A stretch of 7,338 bases of DNA, taken from contig JBIOHJ010000147.1 in NCBI GenBank assembly GCA_044448905.1, positions 1-7,338 of the forward strand, in the 5' to 3' direction. The DNA comes from JBIOHJ01 sp044448905. Its GTDB lineage: Bacteria > Bacteroidota > Bacteroidia > AKYH767-A > OLB10. Under the pieces are notes generated by a model that ran no database searches, was not told the DNA's origin, and saw nothing but the letters and a program-made list of their open reading frames with translations. Position 1 is the first letter of the stretch; each line of letters starts with the position of its first letter. Below, piece by piece: positions 1-5,389 of this stretch. The position numbers and the translations under genes are program-made.

Positions 1-207
1 AATGTTCGAAGATAGTTTGTGTCCTTTTTTGTTTCTATATCCTGTTTTATGCTGTGCGAATCGTTCTTTGGGATCCTTGCTGGTCATACCTACATAAAGA
101 CACTCCAGCACTCCGTTGAATTGCGGATTGGCAGCCCGGAACCTGGCATTTTCTGTAAATACCTTCTTATGCAATTCTATGACGTAAACACGGTATACTG
201 CAGGCAT
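1..207 (-). CDS. GIY-YIG-like nuclease-family protein, N-terminal part
   Basis: Open frame of 69 codons from an ATG at 207 to the left edge, so the C-terminus is missing. Residues 5-12 (YRVYVIEL) fit the first strand carrying the GIY-like motif. Residues 36-42 (CLYVGMT) fit the YIG strand, followed by a charged segment with Arg49 and His53 (ERFAQHKTGY, 48-57). That order, Y-V-Y, then Y-V-G-x-T, then R-F-x-Q-H-K-x-G-Y, is the pattern I know from GIY-YIG-fold proteins, including small uncharacterised bacterial ones. The catalytic Glu of true nucleases would lie beyond the edge, so activity cannot be judged. The insert between the two strands (13-35) is longer than in UvrC-type domains, which suggests a divergent subfamily. 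The gene is divergent from the VWA gene and has a good promoter match just upstream. The plus-strand frame over the same bases has no recognisable protein features. Family assignment is likely; function is unknown. Confidence 0.72.
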   Translation of the reverse strand, partial: MPAVYRVYVIELHKKVFTENARFRAANPQFNGVLECLYVGMTSKDPKERFAQHKTGYRNKKGHKLSSNI

Positions 208-244
208 CGATAGCTCAACTTATTTCATTCTGAAGAAACGTTCG

Positions 245-274
245 CAAAATTACCCAACCGCTATCATTGTAAAC
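245..274 (-). promoter_or_regulatory. Bacteroidota-type promoter for the GIY-YIG-like gene
   Basis: On the minus strand, positions 252-245 read TAATTTTG, an exact match to the Bacteroidota -7 consensus TAnnTTTG. A TTTAC at about 273-269 lies near where a -33 TTTG box would be, but it is only a partial match. Transcription would start near 239, leaving a leader of about 30 bases before the ATG at 207, a normal length for this phylum. Motif matching is by eye only. Confidence 0.45.
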
Positions 275-323
275 ACCTGGTAATAAAAAGATAAAAATGA
301 TACCCTTTTCTGATAGGAGCCAA

Positions 324-331
324 TAACTTTA
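324..331 (+). promoter_or_regulatory. Candidate -7 box for the VWA gene
   Basis: TAACTTTA matches TAnnTTTG in all but the last base and lies 39 bases before the ATG at 371, giving a leader of roughly 35 bases. No convincing -33 TTG is seen; there is only a T-rich stretch at 306-309. This is the best candidate in the 163-base divergent gap. Confidence 0.3.
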
Positions 332-370
332 TGAAGGCGATATTTATATTAAAGCAGGTATTAAATTATC

Positions 371-1456
371 ATGAAACGGGTAAAATCATTCGTTATTGTT
401 TTTTTTTCTTTACTGCCATTTATGGCATTCAGCCCTTACAAGGCGGGTGTAACCGGTAAGGTTGAAATAGTTTTTTGCCTTGATATGAGCGGAAGCACCA
501 ACGGTTTGCTGAATGATATAAGGGATAATATATGGGATTTTATAAATGATTTTCATAAAAACAATCCCGAAACAGATTTAAAAATAGGCCTGGTAGGGTT
601 TGCCCGTCCGAGCTTTGGATATGAAAATGATTATGTGAGGATATTGAATAACCCGACAGAGGATTTTGATTTTGTTTCGTGGCAGCTGAATAAATTAAAG
701 GTGAACCTTGAAAAAGGCGATCAATATGTGGGCAGCGCTTTATATACTGCTTGTAAAGAATTAAAATGGAGCAGGGAAAATGAAGCCCGGAAATTAATTT
801 TTTTATTCGGGAATGGCAGCGTACGTGCGGGGCGCTATGATTACCGCAAGGCGTGTTATATTGCTTTGGAAAAGAACATAACAATTAACCCGGTTTATAC
901 GGCACAAAGCACTGTTAACGGAAAAGAATTGGGTGGATGGGAATCTATTGCGGAACTTACCGGGGGAAGCTTTTATATTTTTCGAATTACGAAACGAAGC
1001 CCGCTGAAAAGGATTTCGGCCGATGCGCAATGGCTGATTGATTTTAATGAAAAGATATATGATACGTATATTTATTTTGGCAGGGACGGACAAATGCATT
1101 ATGAATTAATGCAGGCTGCTGATAAAAATGCACTGAGAATGGGTGAACAGTATTTTTATTCGCGATGCCGCTATAAAGCTACTGAACATTATGAGCAACA
1201 AAACATGCAGTGGGATTTGGTTAGCCGGATGAAAACTTTACCTGTTGATTTGGAACGCATAGATCGAAGGTACCTGCCGGATGAAGTGAAAAAAATTCCT
1301 TCGCGTGAGCTAAAAGAATTAATTGAAATAAAACAGAAGAGACGTGAAAATCTGATGACAGGAATGGAAAAAACATTTATTACAATTCCAACTGATACTT
1401 TAGCAATAACTCCTTTTGACAGTATTTTTTCAGGAGGCATGAATATACATTTTTAG
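371..1456 (+). CDS. Exported VWA-domain protein
   Basis: 361 residues. A basic, hydrophobic N-terminus (about 1-20) looks like a signal peptide, so the protein is probably periplasmic or surface-exposed. A von Willebrand factor A domain follows from about 31 to 215. The strand VEIVFCLDMSGST (31-43) carries the MIDAS metal motif DxSxS at Asp38, Ser40 and Ser42. KIGLVGF (71-77) and KLIFLFGNG (141-149) are core strands. The usual Asp of the last MIDAS loop (TDG) is replaced by Asn148 in FGNG, and the usual Thr before the AL helix appears to be Gln118. The metal site may therefore be altered; I recall Bacteroidota relatives with GNG here, so it could be a family trait. The C-terminal part (about 240-361) is charged and mostly helical-looking, without a motif I know. 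No T9SS sorting domain is present. VWA domains usually bind protein partners, but no partner is evident nearby. The gene stands alone, ending before a hairpin terminator. Confidence 0.88.
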   Translation: MKRVKSFVIVFFSLLPFMAFSPYKAGVTGKVEIVFCLDMSGSTNGLLNDIRDNIWDFINDFHKNNPETDLKIGLVGFARPSFGYENDYVRILNNPTEDFDFVSWQLNKLKVNLEKGDQYVGSALYTACKELKWSRENEARKLIFLFGNGSVRAGRYDYRKACYIALEKNITINPVYTAQSTVNGKELGGWESIAELTGGSFYIFRITKRSPLKRISADAQWLIDFNEKIYDTYIYFGRDGQMHYELMQAADKNALRMGEQYFYSRCRYKATEHYEQQNMQWDLVSRMKTLPVDLERIDRRYLPDEVKKIPSRELKELIEIKQKRRENLMTGMEKTFITIPTDTLAITPFDSIFSGGMNIHF

Positions 1457-1506
1457 TTTTTTCAGGAACGTTTATTTTGTCCCTGCAGGTTCAGGAAGGA
1501 GTAAGT

Positions 1507-1536
1507 AAGAAATCCTGTCAGCCTGATTTCTTTTTT
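1507..1536 (+). terminator. Intrinsic terminator after the VWA gene
   Basis: An 8-base-pair perfect stem, AAGAAATC (1507-1514) with GATTTCTT (1525-1532), encloses a 10-base loop. The 3' arm runs into an uninterrupted T tract (1531-1536). It lies about 50 bases past the VWA stop codon and upstream of the next ATG, so it probably separates the two transcription units. The stem is AT-rich and therefore moderate in strength. Confidence 0.55.
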
Positions 1537-1601
1537 ATAGATTTACTTCAATTTTACACTGGCAGTGCGGAGTCAGCACTATAATCACTGACATCAAAAC
1601 A

Positions 1602-2438
1602 ATGAAAAAACTTGCCGCCATCCTTGTTACATTGTTTCTGCTTCAGGCAAGCAGCACGAAGGGACAAATTAGTCTTGACACTGTAGTTACCACATCGTAT
1701 GGAATAGGTTGGGATTTTTATACAGTGCAGATAAGCAGCACGGAAACCAAATATCTTTTTGCAGACATGTCGGCCAACACTTTCAGCCTGTTCAACATGG
1801 ATTTTACCCCGTTCATGTTAAATATTGCCGTGCCCGAACCTTTTGCCCCCGGATTATATGGCTTCCAGGTTTTATATGTTACAAGAACGCTTTTCGATTG
1901 CGATAGCTCTAACGTTGAGTATATGTATGAAACTCCGGCTGGCGGCCACAGGACTTTTTACATTATGCGCACTGATGGCACTCAATTATTCACTCTCGAC
2001 AGTGCGTATGCTCCTTATTGTTCTGGCGGATGCCTGGGTTATTCTGATGTAATCAAACCAATCAGGAATACTTCTGATGGCGCAAAATTGTTTTTGTATC
2101 GCCAATCCAGCCCGATGTCAAGTTATATTTATTCGCTCTGCGGCACTTTACTTGATGATGGTTTTGATTTATCGAAAATAAATCAATCGTTTGTCAAAAT
2201 ATTTCCAAACCCTGCGTCAGGTTCACTTACATTTGAGGTTAATCCTCCCGATAATATCAATGAATATGAAGTTGTGATTTTTGATAACAATGCGAAGGAG
2301 CTGAAAAGAGAAAAAGTTCAACGCGGAAAATATCGTTACACAATTGATGTGAGCGCTTTCAGCAACGGAACATATTTCTATACTCTTTGTACAAAAAACA
2401 AATCATATCAATCAGGAAAATTTGTGATTACAAGATAA
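1602..2438 (+). CDS. Secreted protein with T9SS type A sorting domain
   Basis: 278 residues. A signal peptide (MKKLAAILVTLFLLQASS, 1-18, cleavage probably near residue 22) sends it across the inner membrane. The last 80 residues (about 198-278) are a type IX secretion C-terminal domain of the Por_Secre_tail (TIGR04183) type. Its hallmarks are VKIFPNPASG (198-207) at the start, an NGTYFYTL strand (255-262) and the terminal GKFVITR (272-278). Such proteins cross the outer membrane through T9SS and are attached to the surface or released. The central part (about 25-190) is beta-rich with repeated aromatic strands and four Cys (100, 140, 144, 180), including a CSGGC pair. I recognise no enzyme domain, so adhesion or a structural role is only a guess. 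The leader contains a short inverted repeat (AGTGC 1564-1568 with GCACT 1576-1580). It is followed by a multi-hairpin block at 2447-2499. Confidence 0.92.
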   Translation: MKKLAAILVTLFLLQASSTKGQISLDTVVTTSYGIGWDFYTVQISSTETKYLFADMSANTFSLFNMDFTPFMLNIAVPEPFAPGLYGFQVLYVTRTLFDCDSSNVEYMYETPAGGHRTFYIMRTDGTQLFTLDSAYAPYCSGGCLGYSDVIKPIRNTSDGAKLFLYRQSSPMSSYIYSLCGTLLDDGFDLSKINQSFVKIFPNPASGSLTFEVNPPDNINEYEVVIFDNNAKELKREKVQRGKYRYTIDVSAFSNGTYFYTLCTKNKSYQSGKFVITR

Positions 2439-2446
2439 TTCCCCCA

Positions 2447-2499
2447 CTCGTCCTCCGGTTGCTATCGGACTGTCGCGCTGATTTGTACTGTGAGACGAG
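2447..2499. repeat. Multi-hairpin intergenic block, possible REP-like repeat or terminator
   Basis: Starting nine bases past the T9SS gene's stop, CTCGTC (2447-2452) pairs with GACGAG (2494-2499). Inside this sits a second hairpin, TCCGGT (2454-2459) with ATCGGA (2464-2469), which has a TGCT loop and one G-T pair. The block is much more GC-rich than its surroundings and no T-run follows. From memory, similar strings (a TCCG..TGC.ATCGGA hairpin followed by GATTTGTA) recur between genes in Bacteroidota, but I cannot confirm that here. It could act as a transcript end, an mRNA-stabilising structure, or a degenerate copy of a dispersed palindromic repeat. Confidence 0.35.
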
Positions 2500-2576
2500 G
2501 ATGGCTGCACATAATGTTAAGACGGAAAGCCGTGATTAATAAAACTAAAAATAAGTTAATACTTTCGTTTAAAAAA

Positions 2577-2621
2577 TTTCAAAGTCCTCATCACGAAAAC
2601 CAGTGAGGAGAGACTTTGAAA
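2577..2621 (+). promoter_or_regulatory. Strong leader hairpin before the DUF2269-type gene
   Basis: TTTCAAAGTC (2577-2586) is the exact reverse complement of GACTTTGAAA (2612-2621). The stem can extend inward by CTCA (2587-2590) with TGAG (2604-2607), leaving GAGA unpaired on the right arm and a 13-base loop. That makes about 14 base pairs ending 23 bases before the likely ATG at 2645. A weak -7-like TACTTTCG at 2560-2567 would place the mRNA 5' end right at this hairpin. There is no T-run after it, so it is not a standard terminator. It could stabilise the mRNA 5' end, regulate translation, or be a protein-binding site. Confidence 0.5.
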
Positions 2622-2644
2622 GTACGGAAAACCAGGCTATAGCT

Positions 2645-3118
2645 ATGGACTACAGTTACCTTAAATTAATCCACCTTTTTGCTGTAATGATATTCTTAGG
2701 AAATATTGTTACAGGGCTTTTTTGGATGCACATTGCTGTAAAAACAAAGGATTTAAGAATTATCACATTTACAATGAAGGGCATCATCAGCGCTGACAGA
2801 TATTTTACCATTCCCGGAGTTATCCTTATTACTGCGGGCGGATTTTTAGCTGCTATTTATGGACACTTCCCCATTCTGCGAACCGGCTGGATTTTTTGGT
2901 CTATCATTTTGTTTTCAATTTCGGGACTTGCTTTTGCTTTTAAAGTTGCCCCGTTACAGAAAAAACTTTATAATCTTACTTTCGATAAAGAAACTTCAGC
3001 CGACTTTAATTGGATAAATTTCAATAAAGTATATTTAGAGTGGGACATTTGGGGGCTTGTTGCTTTACTGACTCCTTTGGCTGCATTTGTATTGATGACA
3101 CTTAAAATTCCACAATAA
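2645..3118 (+). CDS. DUF2269-type integral membrane protein
   Basis: 157 residues from the ATG at 2645. I prefer this start over the in-frame GTG at 2603, because the upstream 14 codons are polar, lie partly inside a strong hairpin, and precede what looks like a natural N-terminus (MDYSYLKLIHLFAVM). Four membrane segments are visible at about 5-27, 56-75, 80-100 and 133-153. The first helix, with Leu-Ile-His followed by FLGNIV, resembles the LHxxxxxxxxGG-type opening of DUF2269 and related inner-membrane families. Loops contain DRYF (51-54), a KVAPLQKKLY segment (100-109) and YLEWDIWG (130-137), the last matching the Trp-containing final loop expected for this kind of protein. His10 could bind haem or metal in some four-helix families, but that is inference. 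Function is unknown. It is flanked by secreted-protein genes with hairpins on both sides, so it is probably transcribed alone. Confidence 0.75.
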   Translation: MDYSYLKLIHLFAVMIFLGNIVTGLFWMHIAVKTKDLRIITFTMKGIISADRYFTIPGVILITAGGFLAAIYGHFPILRTGWIFWSIILFSISGLAFAFKVAPLQKKLYNLTFDKETSADFNWINFNKVYLEWDIWGLVALLTPLAAFVLMTLKIPQ

Positions 3119-3135
3119 ATATTCTCTGAAACTCA

Positions 3136-3173
3136 TAACCCGGGACTACCTGCCGGGTTACTCCTTTAGTCCC
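3136..3173 (+). terminator. Interlocked inverted repeats after the DUF2269-type gene
   Basis: TAACCCGG (3136-3143) pairs perfectly with CCGGGTTA (3153-3160) around a 9-base loop. This GC-containing hairpin starts 17 bases past the stop codon and is a plausible transcript end, although only a weak T stretch follows. A second perfect repeat, GGGACTA (3142-3148) with TAGTCCC (3167-3173), begins in the loop of the first. The two structures must either compete or form a pseudoknot. Confidence 0.4.
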
Positions 3174-3219
3174 CGTTTCGCAGTTTAAAATTATTTAAAT
3201 GCAAGACAAGGCTTCTCGT

Positions 3220-3227
3220 TATCTTTG
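3220..3227 (+). promoter_or_regulatory. Bacteroidota -7 box for the second T9SS gene
   Basis: TATCTTTG is a perfect match to TAnnTTTG, 22 bases before the ATG at 3250, giving a short leader of about 15-18 bases. An AT-rich stretch (AAATTATTTAA, 3188-3198) lies at the position where the -33 region would be expected, but no clear TTTG box is present. Confidence 0.55.
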
Positions 3228-3249
3228 ATAACCGAAAAATACAGGTAAA

Positions 3250-4353
3250 ATGAAAAAACAATTTTTTATAATAATGCTGGTGTGGGGTTATTCACTCCAA
3301 TTGCAAGCACAAATAACATTTCAAAAAACGTATCCGGCTGGCGGTTTTTACACTGATAAAACTACGGGTACTGCTGCATCTCCCTGCAATGGCTCGAATA
3401 CTTTTTGGGGAATTAACTTTGCTACAGGAGAGGTAAGCGAGTTTGATCTCACTGCCGGGGTTATTACTTACACAGGAAATATAATTTCAAACTGCCCGGG
3501 AGGCTCACTTGCAATTTGCGATAACCTGAATGGAGGCGCAACCACACCCACTTTTTACACAAACTATTTAGACTCTGTTTACCATTGGGATGGTGGTGGC
3601 TCATGGCTTTTTGCAGGAGTATGTTCTCAAAGTGTTCAGAATGCCGGGGGAAATAGCAGCAATTTATATTTTCATTATACACCGGGCACTTTTGCCCAGC
3701 TCATAAAATACAATGGCGTTAATTTTTCTCTTTTTTTCACACTGAATAAAATTTCTGGCCTTGCTGATGTAGCAGTTGATGCGGCAGGCAATATTTGGAT
3801 GGTAACTTCTTCTTCCCCGGTTTCTTCAACTACCGATTCCATTTATGTAATTTCTCCTTCGGCTCAAATCCTTCAGCAATACAGCTTCGTTATAAATTGC
3901 AATAACGCGTATGGTTGCTTTTTAATGAATGGTATTTTATATATAGGATTAGGGAGCTCCAATCCGGTTAACCCCAATACGCTTATCCCGGTGTCATTTT
4001 CCGGTTCCAATGCAATTGCAGGCGCTCCCATTCCTATGCCTGCGCCTATAGTCATCTTTGCTGACCTTGCCGCTTGTAATCCCGGCTATCCGCTTGGTAT
4101 AAATTCCAATTCTGACGTGCAGGAGCTTACCCTGTCTCCTAATCCTGCGAGAGAAAATCTGCTGATTACTATAAGTGCTGTTCCAAATACTACTTACACT
4201 ATATTTAATATGGAAGGTAAAATAGCAGTTCGTTCAACAAGTATTATTAATGGCAGGGCGGCAGTTAATGTCAGCAACCTGAAAAACGGAATTTATATAG
4301 TGGAGATAAAAAATTCAAAAGGAGTTATTAGAAAGAAGTTTGCCAGGATGTAA
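3250..4353 (+). CDS. Secreted T9SS cargo with beta-propeller-like body
   Basis: 367 residues. A signal peptide covers about 1-20 (MKKQFFIIMLVWGYSLQLQA), with the mature protein starting near QITFQKTYP. The C-terminal 75 residues are a type IX secretion sorting domain: LTLSPNPARENL (293-304), YTIFNMEGK (316-324), LKNGIYIVEI (344-353) and a final IRKKFARM. The body (about 25-285) is rich in Gly, Ser and aromatic residues. It carries blade-like strands such as TFWGINFATGEVSEFD (51-66), SVYHWDGGGSWLF (109-121) and LADVAVDAAGNIWMV (171-185). The last of these has the D-x-A-G-N-I-W form typical of NHL or SMP-30-like beta-propellers. No catalytic residues can be named, and ligand or surface binding is a reasonable guess. 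Six Cys (46, 82, 90, 125, 217, 223) plus Cys276 may form disulphides. It is convergent with the next gene, and its own promoter suggests a single-gene unit. Confidence 0.92.
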   Translation: MKKQFFIIMLVWGYSLQLQAQITFQKTYPAGGFYTDKTTGTAASPCNGSNTFWGINFATGEVSEFDLTAGVITYTGNIISNCPGGSLAICDNLNGGATTPTFYTNYLDSVYHWDGGGSWLFAGVCSQSVQNAGGNSSNLYFHYTPGTFAQLIKYNGVNFSLFFTLNKISGLADVAVDAAGNIWMVTSSSPVSSTTDSIYVISPSAQILQQYSFVINCNNAYGCFLMNGILYIGLGSSNPVNPNTLIPVSFSGSNAIAGAPIPMPAPIVIFADLAACNPGYPLGINSNSDVQELTLSPNPARENLLITISAVPNTTYTIFNMEGKIAVRSTSIINGRAAVNVSNLKNGIYIVEIKNSKGVIRKKFARM

Positions 4354-4410
4354 AAACCCGGTACGAATAAAAATCTCCCACATTCTTCCTCGTCACACAG
4401 TTTTGTGTCC

Positions 4411-4466
4411 CTTCAGAGTCTCCTCCGATTTCGGAGGGGCTCTGAAGCAAACTTGTTATTTTTTTG
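4411..4466 (+). terminator. Large palindrome plus T-run between convergent genes
   Basis: CTTCAGAG (4411-4418) pairs with CTCTGAAG (4440-4447), and CCTCCGA (4422-4428) with TCGGAGG (4431-4437). Only TCT on the left and GG on the right are unmatched, and two of those can wobble-pair or pair. This makes a stem of about 17 base pairs with a tiny loop. A T-run (4459-4466) follows 12 bases later. The site is 58 bases past the stop of the T9SS gene and could end its transcript. The same core sequence recurs at 5264-5295, so it may also belong to a repeat family. A smaller hairpin, ACACA-GTTT-TGTGT (4395-4408), lies just before it. Confidence 0.5.
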
Positions 4467-4645
4467 TTCCAATCATTTCACCTGGCAGGTTACGAAGCCC
4501 CTTTCGGTGTGATAGAAAAAGAAAAAAATAAAATTGTGTACTCTTAAGTGAATGATGAGGATGCCCGTAATAACAGGATTTAATCCTCGAATTGACATGA
4601 TCGGGAAATTACATACCAAAAATGCAATGAAAGGTTACCCGTAAT

Positions 4646-5071
4646 TTATGCAGCAGCAGTTTTTCCTCTACCCATAACCCAGCCAATCACCGCACCTCCG
4701 ATAGCTGAAAGAATTGTTCCCACCACCACATCAATAATCAGCGTGCTGAATGAGTCATACATGGTGCTCATGGAATAAAAGCTCAGGTCGAATGATAACA
4801 TAATCAATGCACCGGCAACGAGCCCCACTTTTGCACCACCGGCAACTGATGCCATGTTACCCCAGCTGATAATAACCGCATAGAGCAGCGACCATGCAAA
4901 GTTACTTATGATGAGCGCCCACCAGGTAAAATCCGTTTCCGGTTTCATCATACATTGGTTATAATGCGAAGTCATAAAACCCTGCATCATCATGCCGTAA
5001 ATAATCCATCCCAGTAAAAAGTAAGCAATACCACCCACGATAGTTCCCAAAAGAATTTTGTTTGTGTTCAT
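4646..5071 (-). CDS. Small four-helix membrane protein of unknown function
   Basis: 141 residues from an ATG at 5071. Four hydrophobic segments, at about 6-28, 50-70, 80-100 and 109-134, predict an inner-membrane protein. Small-residue motifs common in packed helices occur in the first (GTIVGGIAYFLLGW), third (GGAKVGLVAGALI) and last (AIGGAVIGWVMG) segments. The loop after helix 1 is Met-rich (GMMMQGFM, 26-33, and CMM, 40-42). It carries MKPETDFTWWALIISN (42-57), which resembles small uncharacterised Bacteroidota membrane proteins I have seen with the same WWALI(I/G)xN step. Met and Cys in that loop could bind a soft metal such as copper, but this is speculation. The tail is short and basic (GRGKTAAA). 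It is convergent with the T9SS gene and lies downstream of the lipoprotein gene on the same strand, but the 318-base gap with its own promoter candidate argues against an operon. Confidence 0.82.
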   Translation of the reverse strand: MNTNKILLGTIVGGIAYFLLGWIIYGMMMQGFMTSHYNQCMMKPETDFTWWALIISNFAWSLLYAVIISWGNMASVAGGAKVGLVAGALIMLSFDLSFYSMSTMYDSFSTLIIDVVVGTILSAIGGAVIGWVMGRGKTAAA

Positions 5072-5111
5072 GTTACAGTTTTTTTGAGTTAAACAATAAT
5101 TTATGATCCGA

Positions 5112-5144
5112 TAAACGTATCGATTATGAGGGTAAATATGTCAA
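5112..5144 (-). promoter_or_regulatory. Candidate promoter for the four-helix membrane protein gene
   Basis: On the minus strand TACGTTTA (5119-5112) matches TAnnTTTG except for the last base. A T-rich box ending in TTG (5144-5142) lies 22 bases upstream of it as a -33 candidate. Transcription would start near 5107, about 35 bases before the ATG at 5071. Confidence 0.35.
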
Positions 5145-5263
5145 AAAACGGATTTGTGAAAATGTTAAGCCGGGAAAGTTATAAACAGGGTCTGATGACT
5201 GCTTCCCCTTTCATTGTCTGACGGGTCAGGCTGTGTGTAAGAGACGTCATTTAACCTCTGTAC

Positions 5264-5295
5264 TTTCTGAGTCTCCCCATTCCGGGGCTCAGAAA
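5264..5295. repeat. Imperfect palindrome, second copy of GAGTCTCC...GGGGCTC core
   Basis: TTTCTGAG (5264-5271) pairs with CTCAGAAA (5288-5295), and CCCC (5275-5278) with GGGG (5284-5287). The TCT at 5272-5274 is unpaired and the loop is ATTCC. The arrangement copies the hairpin at 4411-4447, including the unpaired TCT and the GGGGCTC right arm, although the outer stem sequences differ in a compensating way. No T-run follows on the minus strand, on which the nearby gene ends, so a purely terminator role is less likely. Repeat copy A starts five bases after it. Confidence 0.5.
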
Positions 5296-5299
5296 CTTT

Positions 5300-5369
5300 C
5301 TAAAACACAAAGTGAAATTATTTAATATTCTTAAAAAAATTATTTTTATCTCCGGTTTCTTCAGGGGCT
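5300..5369 (+). repeat. 70-base direct repeat, copy A
   Basis: It begins CTAAAACACAAAGTG and ends TTTCTTCAGGGGCT. It aligns with 6196-6264 at about 90% identity (roughly six substitutions and one single-base gap, counted by hand). It lies 20 bases beyond the stop codon of the lipoprotein gene, which is encoded on the other strand. It contains AAATTATTTAA followed 32 bases later by TATCTCCG, the same spacing as AAATTATTTAA to the promoter box TATCTTTG at 3188-3227. It may therefore derive from a promoter region pointing rightward. Confidence 0.8.
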
Positions 5370-5389
5370 AACAGGATGTGGGTTTCAAA

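Noticed and set aside
19..213. Plus-strand frame of 64 codons at the left edge
   Set aside because: The opposite strand encodes a recognisable GIY-YIG-like protein; the plus frame is Cys/Phe-rich with no family pattern.
540..1440. Three minus-strand frames inside the VWA gene
   Set aside because: They are shadows of the VWA coding sequence, with no signal or family pattern.
1538..1545. TAGATTTA as a promoter box for the first T9SS gene
   Set aside because: It is one base from the consensus but follows the terminator T-run directly, with no -33 box; support is too weak to list.
2603..2644. N-terminal extension of the DUF2269-type protein from GTG
   Set aside because: The 14 codons are polar, fall in a strong hairpin, and precede a natural membrane-protein start at ATG 2645.
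4340..4531. Plus-strand frame overlapping the end of the T9SS gene
   Set aside because: It runs through the large palindrome and T-run, has no recognisable protein pattern, and starts inside the preceding gene.
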